Shown here: in pieces, positions 1 to 5,047 of the stretch
Layout: every line of letters begins with the position of its first letter
How positions within the stretch are numbered: position 1 is the first letter of the stretch
Assembly (NCBI GenBank): GCA_013298205.1
Contig: JAAFJZ010000226.1
Coordinates: 1 to 5,047, forward strand
Origin: Cytophagales bacterium
Lineage (GTDB): Bacteria > Bacteroidota > Bacteroidia > Cytophagales > UBA9547
Direction: 5' to 3'
DNA length: 5,047 nucleotides
Program-made: the position numbers and the translations under genes
Notes under the pieces: model-generated
Databases searched by the model: none
What the model was told of the DNA's origin: nothing
The model's input: only the letters and a program-made list of their open reading frames with translations

Positions 1-2058
1 TTTCCATTAAGTTCTACTTTACAAGCACCTCAAGTAGTTTATTCTCTTCAAGGTTCTAAAACCGTAACTCTGGATGTAAGATCATTTAGAGGTTGTGCTA
101 GTTCAATAAGCAAAAACTTTACCATTTCTCCCTATCCTATTGTAGATTTTGATTTTGGAGGACATTGCTTTTCAGATACTTCTTTTTTTATAGACAAATC
201 TACAATTGCACAAGGCTTTGTTGTAGATAGATGGGCTTGGAATTTCGGAAATGGTGATAGTTTGAACTTAGGTTCAGGTGTTGTTCCATCACTTCAAAGT
301 CATTTAGGCAAAACGCTTGGAACATTCCAAAATCCTTCTAAAATATACGGTAATTCTGCTTTATACAATGTAAAACTTACAGCTCAAACGGGTAGTAGTT
401 CATGTAAAAAAACAATTACCAAAACCTTTTATATTTTACCAACGATTACACCAAGTCCGCAAGCACCTTACCGTTATGAAACTAAAAATGGTAAACAGGG
501 CTTTGTGATTTCACCTAAAAGTGAATTTTCTAGTTGGAAATTTGGCCCAGCTTCAAAAACCTTTGTAAAATCAGCTGATAGTATCTGGTACATGGGAAAT
601 GCGTCTACATCTGGAGATTCTTCTTATTCAAGGAAAGAACAATCTTATATTGAATGCCCTTGTTTTAACCTAAAGAAAATGACAAAACCTATGGTTAAAA
701 TTGGTTTGAAATACCAAATGCAAAATGCAGGAGCTGTTCTTCAATCCTCTTTTGATGGTGGTTTTACTTGGTCAAATATAGGTTCTGCTGATACTTTAAA
801 AGGACTAAATTGGTATAACAAAAAGAATATTAACGGAAATCCAGGCAAGATTGAGTTTAATAGAACTGGAGACGGATGGACAGATACAACCAAACTATCA
901 GCACCCTGGATTAGTGCTCGTATAGGAATCGATAATTTAATAAGACAAGATACAACAAAAAATGTTAGATTTAGAATTGCATTTGGTAGCTCAAACTCTA
1001 ATAAAGTCCCAGCCAATATAGATGGATTTGCTTTCAATTCATTTGCAATTGAAGATAGAAACAGATCAGTTTTGGTGGAGCAATTTGTAAATTCATCTGA
1101 AACTAGCCCAGTATTTGGAAGTGAAAGCAAAAAACAAAGTGAAATCATTTTTGCAGCCGCAGATAGATTAAATAAGAAAAATATAGATTTAATTCCTTTA
1201 TTTTACCATACTAATTTTCCAGGTTTTGATACCCTAAATCGTACAAATGTTACAGATAATAGTGCTAGAGTTTTATATTATGGAGTTTCTCAAGTACCAA
1301 GAAATGTAATTAATGGTAAAGTTTTTACCTCATTTGATTTGAACGCGCTTTATCGCTCTTCTTTGGAGGATGCTTCTTTTACCATTAATATTACTAAAAA
1401 TATTACTGGAAATAATTTAAGTGCCAATGTTTCTGTTAAGTCGAATATGATTTTTGATAGCTTAGTTACTTTACAAGTTGTAGCTGTAGAAAGAAGTATA
1501 AACTTAAGCTCTCCTGCTGCAAACGGACAATTGAACTTCCAATGGGTTATGCGTAAACTTATGCCAGATGCCGCAGGAGCTGTATTTAATCGTAAATGGG
1601 CAAAAGGAGATGAAGAAATCGTTACCCGAAATTGGGCAATGACTAATATTGGTAATTCTACACAAATTGGAGTTTTGGCTTTTGTTCAAGATGTAAGTAA
1701 AAGAACTATTTACCAAGTAGCTTATTCTGGTCCAGGTGTTCCGCTTGTTCCTTCTCCATCTGTTCCTCCATCTTCAAACACAAGTTTGAAGGATTTAGAT
1801 GGTTCAGAAGTGATGGTTTCACTTATACCGAATCCTTCTGATTTGCAAACGATGGTTGTTTTCTCTAAAAACATCTCAAAAGAAGTTTCTTGGGCGCTTT
1901 ATGACCAAACAGGTAGTGTTGTTTTAGAAGGAAAAACATTTGAAAATCAAGATGGTTTTGTACTTTCTACTGAAAAACTTGCGTCTGGTATTTATCTACT
2001 AAAACTGTCATCTAAAAATGAAACAGCAAAAATTCTAAAATTAGCTGTAAGTCATTAG
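1..2058 (+). CDS. T9SS-sorted secreted multidomain protein, 5'-truncated by window edge
   Basis: The frame is open from base 1 to TAG at 2056-2058 (685 visible residues), so the true start lies upstream; the TTG at 262 is only an internal leucine. Domains in order, numbered from base 1: a PKD-like domain (about 45-140; WAWNFGNGD at 78-86, then a YNVKL strand); a jelly-roll/MAM-like region (about 160-352; CPCF at 219-222, SFDGGFTW at 250-257, ending FAFNSFAIED); a thioredoxin-fold, Omp28-like region (about 357-445; VLVEQF at 357-362, YYGVSQVP with a likely cis-Pro at 433), followed by a beta-rich part with RKLMPDAAG (518-526) and FVQD (561-564); a Pro/Ser linker (about 579-596); and a T9SS type A sorting domain (about 598-685; IPNPS, then YDQTGSVV and SGIYLLKL). 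Known for the family: the C-terminal domain directs export through the outer membrane and is usually removed. Inferred: a surface-attached or released protein, perhaps adhesive. Its substrate or ligand is unknown. The domain assignments other than the C-terminal one rest on motif recognition. Confidence 0.88.
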   Translation, partial: FPLSSTLQAPQVVYSLQGSKTVTLDVRSFRGCASSISKNFTISPYPIVDFDFGGHCFSDTSFFIDKSTIAQGFVVDRWAWNFGNGDSLNLGSGVVPSLQSHLGKTLGTFQNPSKIYGNSALYNVKLTAQTGSSSCKKTITKTFYILPTITPSPQAPYRYETKNGKQGFVISPKSEFSSWKFGPASKTFVKSADSIWYMGNASTSGDSSYSRKEQSYIECPCFNLKKMTKPMVKIGLKYQMQNAGAVLQSSFDGGFTWSNIGSADTLKGLNWYNKKNINGNPGKIEFNRTGDGWTDTTKLSAPWISARIGIDNLIRQDTTKNVRFRIAFGSSNSNKVPANIDGFAFNSFAIEDRNRSVLVEQFVNSSETSPVFGSESKKQSEIIFAAADRLNKKNIDLIPLFYHTNFPGFDTLNRTNVTDNSARVLYYGVSQVPRNVINGKVFTSFDLNALYRSSLEDASFTINITKNITGNNLSANVSVKSNMIFDSLVTLQVVAVERSINLSSPAANGQLNFQWVMRKLMPDAAGAVFNRKWAKGDEEIVTRNWAMTNIGNSTQIGVLAFVQDVSKRTIYQVAYSGPGVPLVPSPSVPPSSNTSLKDLDGSEVMVSLIPNPSDLQTMVVFSKNISKEVSWALYDQTGSVVLEGKTFENQDGFVLSTEKLASGIYLLKLSSKNETAKILKLAVSH

Positions 2059-2096
2059 TTTAAAATAAGTAATCAATATTATCTAATTTATTCTTA

Positions 2097-2145
2097 AAAT
2101 TGAGAATTATTATATTTACTTAATAATTCTCAATTTGTTATTTTT
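2097..2145 (+). terminator. Probable intrinsic terminator after the T9SS cargo gene
   Basis: A perfect 16-bp inverted repeat (arms 2097-2112 and 2121-2136) encloses an 8-nt loop and is followed by GTTATTTTT. It starts 38 nt after the stop codon of the upstream gene. The stem is AT-rich (3 G-C pairs) and the T tract is interrupted, so the strength is uncertain, but the length, perfect pairing and position fit a terminator. The rest of the 269-nt intergenic region is AT-rich and shows no ORF, RNA gene or riboswitch that I can recognise. Confidence 0.68.
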
Positions 2146-2327
2146 GAAAGTTTTGTTTTTCAATTTTAAGTAGTTTAATGACAAACAACTTTTTATTCAA
2201 AAACCTTTATTAGCTTGCGCTTATCATTTTCGAAGAATAGTTTTTTTTATGTTCTTGAGATTGAAATAAAAAATATAAATTTAAACTTAGGGGTTAATCA
2301 TTTAAGTAAATTTTTGAAATCAAAAAA

Positions 2328-3467
2328 ATGAAATTTGCAACAAAAGCCATTCATGCAGGTTTAGAACCTGATCCTAGTACTGGTGCTATTATGACACCAA
2401 TTTTTCAAACCTCTACATATGTTCAAGAATCACCTGGAAAACATAAAGGTTATGAATATGCACGTACCCAAAATCCAACCAGAGATGCACTTCAAAATAA
2501 TTTAGCCGCATTAGAAAATGGAAAACACGCACTTTGCTTTGCTTCAGGTTTGGCAGCTACCGATGCCATATTAAAATTATTAAATCCCGGAGACGAAGTT
2601 ATTTCAACAAATGATTTATACGGAGGCACTTATAGGATTTTTACCAAAGTATTTGAACGATATGGTATTAAGTTCAAGTTTTTATCTATGGATGATGCAC
2701 AACACTTGGAGAAGCATATTACAAATGAAACTAAACTTTTTTGGATCGAAACGCCTACAAATCCACTTTTAAACATTGTTGATATTCGTTTATACACCGA
2801 ATTGGCTAAAAAGTATAATATCCTAACTTGTGTTGACAATACTTTTGCTTCACCATATTTGCAAAATCCCTTAGATTTGGGAGCCGACATTGTGTTGCAT
2901 TCTGTTACAAAATACATAGGAGGTCATTCTGATTCAGTTATGGGAGCAATAATTACCAACCATAAAGATATTTATGATTCTTTAAAGTTTATTCAAAATG
3001 CCTGTGGTGCAATTCCTGGGCCACAAGATTGTTTTTTGATTTTAAGGGGCATAAAAACATTGCATTTAAGAATGGAAAGGCATTGTGAAAATGCTAAAAA
3101 AATTGCAAGTTTTCTTTTGCAAAACCCAAAAGTAGAACAGGTTTTTTACCCTGGATTAATCAACCATCCCAATCATTTAGTAGCTAAAAAACAAATGAAT
3201 GATTTTGGAGGAATGGTTTCATTTAGTCTGAAAAGCCAAAATATTGAGGATGCATTTTTGTTTATGAGAAAGTTAAAACTTTTTTCTTTGGCAGAATCAC
3301 TAGGAGGGGTGGAGTCTTTAGTTGGGCACCCTGCAAGTATGACCCATGCAAGCATCCCTAAATCAGAAAGAGAGAAAAATGGTTTAAAAGACACATTAAT
3401 CAGACTTAGTGTAGGTGTAGAAGATGCGTCTGACCTTATTGAGGATTTAGAATCAGCAATTGGCTAA
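2328..3467 (+). CDS. metB: Cystathionine gamma-synthase/gamma-lyase family PLP enzyme
   Basis: Complete 379-residue cytosolic enzyme of the Cys/Met-metabolism PLP family (fold type I, usual length about 380-400). Visible active-site features: YEYAR at 42-46, whose Tyr44 and Arg46 would bind the PLP phosphate of the neighbouring subunit; SGLAAT at 73-78; Tyr98 in LYGG, stacking on PLP; Asp170 in VDNTF, contacting the pyridine nitrogen; Lys195 in HSVTKY, the Schiff-base lysine; ESLGGVESL at 323-331; and Arg359 in IRLS for the substrate carboxylate. All key residues are present. The enzyme either makes cystathionine from an activated homoserine plus cysteine (methionine synthesis) or cleaves cystathionine to cysteine, 2-oxobutyrate and ammonia. 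Glu43 and Glu323 plus FASGLAAT, WIETPTNP and GAIPGPQDC resemble gamma-lyases as I recall them, whereas GGVESL also occurs in E. coli MetB, so metB is a family label and mccB-type activity is equally possible. ATG 2328 is the only ATG after the in-frame stop at 2307; it follows an A-rich stretch without Shine-Dalgarno, usual in Bacteroidota. No other sulfur gene is adjacent. Confidence 0.93.
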   Translation: MKFATKAIHAGLEPDPSTGAIMTPIFQTSTYVQESPGKHKGYEYARTQNPTRDALQNNLAALENGKHALCFASGLAATDAILKLLNPGDEVISTNDLYGGTYRIFTKVFERYGIKFKFLSMDDAQHLEKHITNETKLFWIETPTNPLLNIVDIRLYTELAKKYNILTCVDNTFASPYLQNPLDLGADIVLHSVTKYIGGHSDSVMGAIITNHKDIYDSLKFIQNACGAIPGPQDCFLILRGIKTLHLRMERHCENAKKIASFLLQNPKVEQVFYPGLINHPNHLVAKKQMNDFGGMVSFSLKSQNIEDAFLFMRKLKLFSLAESLGGVESLVGHPASMTHASIPKSEREKNGLKDTLIRLSVGVEDASDLIEDLESAIG

Positions 3468-3490
3468 TTAAATAAGAAGGTGTAATTTTG
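3460..3490 (+). promoter_or_regulatory. Possible Bacteroidota-type promoter for the TPR-cyclase gene
   Basis: TAATTTTG at 3483-3490 matches the Bacteroidota -7 consensus TAnnTTTG exactly. TTGG at 3460-3463 lies about 20 nt upstream, near where the -33 TTTG/TTG element is expected. Transcription would start near 3495, giving a leader of about 70 nt. The -33 part overlaps the last codons of the trans-sulfuration gene. In sequence this AT-rich such matches arise easily by chance. Confidence 0.33.
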
Positions 3491-3566
3491 ACGTTTTATA
3501 AATTGATTATTGTTTATATTTTGATATATTTACACTTTAACAATTTTACTATAAAATAATTTCAAA

Positions 3567-4337
3567 TTGATTCTCGCAGAAAAAAAATATACATCAATTT
3601 TGCTTTTTACTAAGATTGTGTGTTCACTGGTTTTTGTTTTTATTTTAATAAGTATATCTACTCTGTATGCTAAACAGCCTGAAATTGATAGTTTAAAGCA
3701 ATGGCTAAAAGTACATGAAGTTGATAGCCAATATATTAATGTTCTGAATCATGTAGCATATCTTGAAACAGATTATGATATTTCTAATGCTGAAATCAAC
3801 ATAAAGAAAGCAATTGAATTTGCTAAAAAAATCAATTTTCAAGCTGGTGAAGCTGAAGCTTATCGAATATTAGGAATTTGTGAAGATGAGCAAGGTCAAA
3901 CAACTGAGGCATTAGAAAATTATTTAAAATCACTTGAAATATTCGAAAAAATAAATAATAAAAGAGGACAGGCTTATGCACTCAATGATTTAGGTATTTT
4001 ATATAAAATAAATGGAAAATTTGATCAAGCAAAAGAATACTACATTAAAGCTCTTAAAATTCGTGAAGAAATAGGTGATCAATATAACATAGCTACCTCA
4101 TTAAATAATATTGGTGATTTGTATGAATCAGTAGGAGATTTAGATAATGCCATGCCTTTTTTGCTGAAATCACTGGAACTAAAAGAAAAATTAGGCAATA
4201 AGCAAGGGTTACTAAGCTCATTTATCAATATTGGCATACTTTACCAAAAAAAGGAGAATTTAGATTTAGCACTTCAGTATTGTCAAAAAGCACTAAAACA
4301 AGCTGAAGAACTTGGAAATTACAATAGAATGGGATAA
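3567..4337 (+). pseudogene. TPR-adenylate cyclase gene, N-terminal fragment (signal peptide + TPRs)
   Basis: The frame runs from TTG 3567 to TAA 4335-4337 (256 residues). Residues 1-35 form a signal peptide: a short lysine-containing start, a hydrophobic core about 17-31, and a likely cleavage after LYA. The mature part is a TPR array that would lie in the periplasm and bind a protein or peptide partner. Repeats are exactly 40 residues long; the B-helix Ala codons sit at 3789, 3909, 4029, 4149 and 4269. The next repeat breaks off at NYNRMG just before the stop, while the rest of that repeat and the remaining domains continue in another frame from 4328. I therefore read this as the front half of a broken TPR-transmembrane-cyclase gene, not as a separate TPR protein. 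No ATG exists on this strand between 3427 and 3666, so TTG 3567 is the best start available (TTG 3600 is the alternative, shortening the signal peptide). If translated, the product would be a secreted, unanchored TPR protein of about 220 residues. Confidence 0.82.
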
Positions 4338-4340
4338 TTT
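4324..4340 (+). other. Inferred 22-bp deletion / frameshift junction in a TPR repeat
   Basis: Before this point the protein reads in the frame starting at 3567; after it, in the frame containing 4328. The upstream frame stops at 4335-4337 and the downstream frame is closed by TAG at 4325-4327, so the switch must occur between these codons. Successive B-helix Ala codons are 98 nt apart across the site (4269 to 4367) against 120 nt everywhere else, i.e. 22 nt, or 7 codons plus 1 nt, are missing. Alignment to the preceding repeat puts the gap in the A helix, after NYNRM and before GIIY. A real deletion or a misassembly would look the same. Confidence 0.75.
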
Positions 4341-5047
4341 ACATACTTCAAAATAAGAATAAAAGTGCCATTGAAAGTTTTCAAAATGCCTTAATCATTG
4401 CAAGTTCTAATAACAATAAATACATAGAGTTATCATCTTACGAAAATTTGTATAAAATTTATGCCAAACAAAAAGATTTCAAAACAGCGTTTAATTTATA
4501 CGGTGATTTTGTAAATCTTAAAGACACACTTTTTAGTAATGAAAAAGCTGGTTTAGTAGCAGATCTACAATCAAAATTTGAAATTCATAAAAGAGATAAT
4601 GAAATTAAACTTTTAAATGCAGATAAAACACTAAAAGAAAGGGAAATAGAAAGGGAAAGGGTGATTATCTTTTCAATGTCGGCAGGATTGATTCTAATTA
4701 TAATTTTAGCAATTGTTTTAATGAGAAATAATCAACTCAAGAAGAAAAACAACAGAATTCTTGAGGATCAAAAAATGGCTTTGCATAGGGAGAAAGAAAA
4801 GTCTGATAATTTACTTTTAAACATTTTACCCGAACAAGTTGCTTTTGAGTTAAAGGAAAAAGGAGCTGCAAATCCTAAAAACTATGATTTAGTAAGTATT
4901 TTGTTTACAGATTTCGTTGGGTTTACTCAAATAGCAAGCCATATGACACCCTCAGATTTGGTAAAGGAATTGAATCAATTTTTTCATCAATTTGATTCAA
5001 TAGCGTCAAAAAATAATTTAGAAAAGATTAAAACGATTGGAGATTCT
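4328..5047 (+). pseudogene. TPR-adenylate cyclase gene, C-terminal fragment (TPR, TM, class III cyclase), 3'-truncated
   Basis: Open without a stop from 4328 to the window end (240 codons). It continues the TPR array (B-helix Ala codons at 4367 and 4487), then a charged helical stretch rich in Lys/Glu (about 4560-4660), one transmembrane segment (about 4661-4723, VIIFSMSAGLILIIILAIVLM), a coiled-coil linker (about 4724-4810), the LLLNILP segment typical before Bacteroidota cyclase domains (4811-4831), and a class III nucleotide cyclase domain from about 4889. FTDFVGFT carries the first metal-binding Asp (codon 4910-4912); KIKTIGDS carries the second (5042-5044). The Lys at 5030-5032 sits where adenylate cyclases have a purine-selecting Lys and guanylate cyclases a Glu, so ATP to cAMP is the likely reaction. 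The original protein would have had periplasmic TPRs and a cytoplasmic cyclase. No ATG, GTG or TTG start lies near 4328; the first in-frame candidates are TTG 4448, GTG 4661 and ATG 4676, so independent expression is doubtful. The catalytic domain continues past the window, so its completeness is unknown. Confidence 0.85.

Noticed and set aside
262..264. TTG as the start of the first gene
   Set aside because: The frame is open from base 1 and the codon falls within the PKD motif (just after NFGNGDS), so it is an internal leucine.
741..1148. Minus-strand ORF of 135 codons inside the T9SS cargo gene
   Set aside because: It lies wholly antisense to a clearly coding region with recognisable domains, and its translation shows no domain. 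The other minus-strand ORFs at 1504-1716, 2630-2917 and 3173-3394 are rejected for the same reason.
2139..2146. TATTTTTG, an exact TAnnTTTG match, as promoter of the trans-sulfuration gene
   Set aside because: It overlaps the terminator hairpin tail, has no TTTG-like -33 element at the right distance and would leave a leader of about 180 nt. Chance is the simpler explanation.
2147..2327. SAM riboswitch upstream of the metB-like gene
   Set aside because: CTTATCATTTTCGAAG near 2220 faintly recalls the start of SAM-I, but no conserved core, pseudoknot or GC-rich stems follow.
3468..3566. Terminator between the trans-sulfuration and cyclase genes
   Set aside because: The only inverted repeat seen is AAATTG/CAATTT (6 bp, gap of about 35 nt) with no following T tract, which is too weak.
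4324..4340. Programmed ribosomal frameshift joining the TPR and cyclase parts
   Set aside because: There is no slippery heptamer in the narrow overlap, and a -1 shift would still leave the TPR repeat 7 residues short of the otherwise strict 40-residue period.

Overview
The window is AT-rich and looks like chromosomal DNA from a member of the Bacteroidota. Three things suggest this: a secreted protein ending in a type IX secretion (T9SS) sorting domain, A-rich translation starts without a Shine-Dalgarno motif, and a membrane cyclase carrying a TPR sensor of the kind common in Cytophagales- and Flavobacteriia-like genomes. The genus cannot be read from the sequence. All genes lie on the + strand.

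Layout. (1) 1-2058 is the 3' part of a large cell-surface or secreted protein whose 5' end lies outside the window. It has a PKD-like domain, a jelly-roll-like domain, a thioredoxin-fold (Omp28-like) domain without its cysteines, a proline-rich linker and a T9SS type A C-terminal domain. (2) 2059-2327 is intergenic and starts with a perfect 16-bp hairpin that probably ends transcription of gene 1. (3) 2328-3467 is a complete PLP-dependent trans-sulfuration enzyme of the cystathionine gamma-synthase/gamma-lyase family. (4) 3468-3566 is a short spacer with a possible Bacteroidota-type promoter. (5) 3567 to the window end is a signal-peptide, TPR, transmembrane, coiled-coil, class III adenylate cyclase gene. 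It is split over two reading frames and cut off by the window end inside the catalytic domain.

The strongest observation is in the cyclase gene. A conserved Ala codon in the TPR B helices recurs exactly every 120 nt (3789, 3909, 4029, 4149, 4269), then after only 98 nt (4367), then again after 120 nt (4487). The 22 nt missing from that one repeat also account for the change of frame. This points to a 22-bp deletion rather than a one-base sequencing error. The gene also has no ATG available at its 5' end, so it looks decayed or at least interrupted.

The three genes do not form an obvious pathway: a secreted surface protein, a sulfur amino acid enzyme and a signalling cyclase sit side by side, probably as separate transcription units. 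I see no mobile element, CRISPR array, RNA gene or convincing new multi-gene system.
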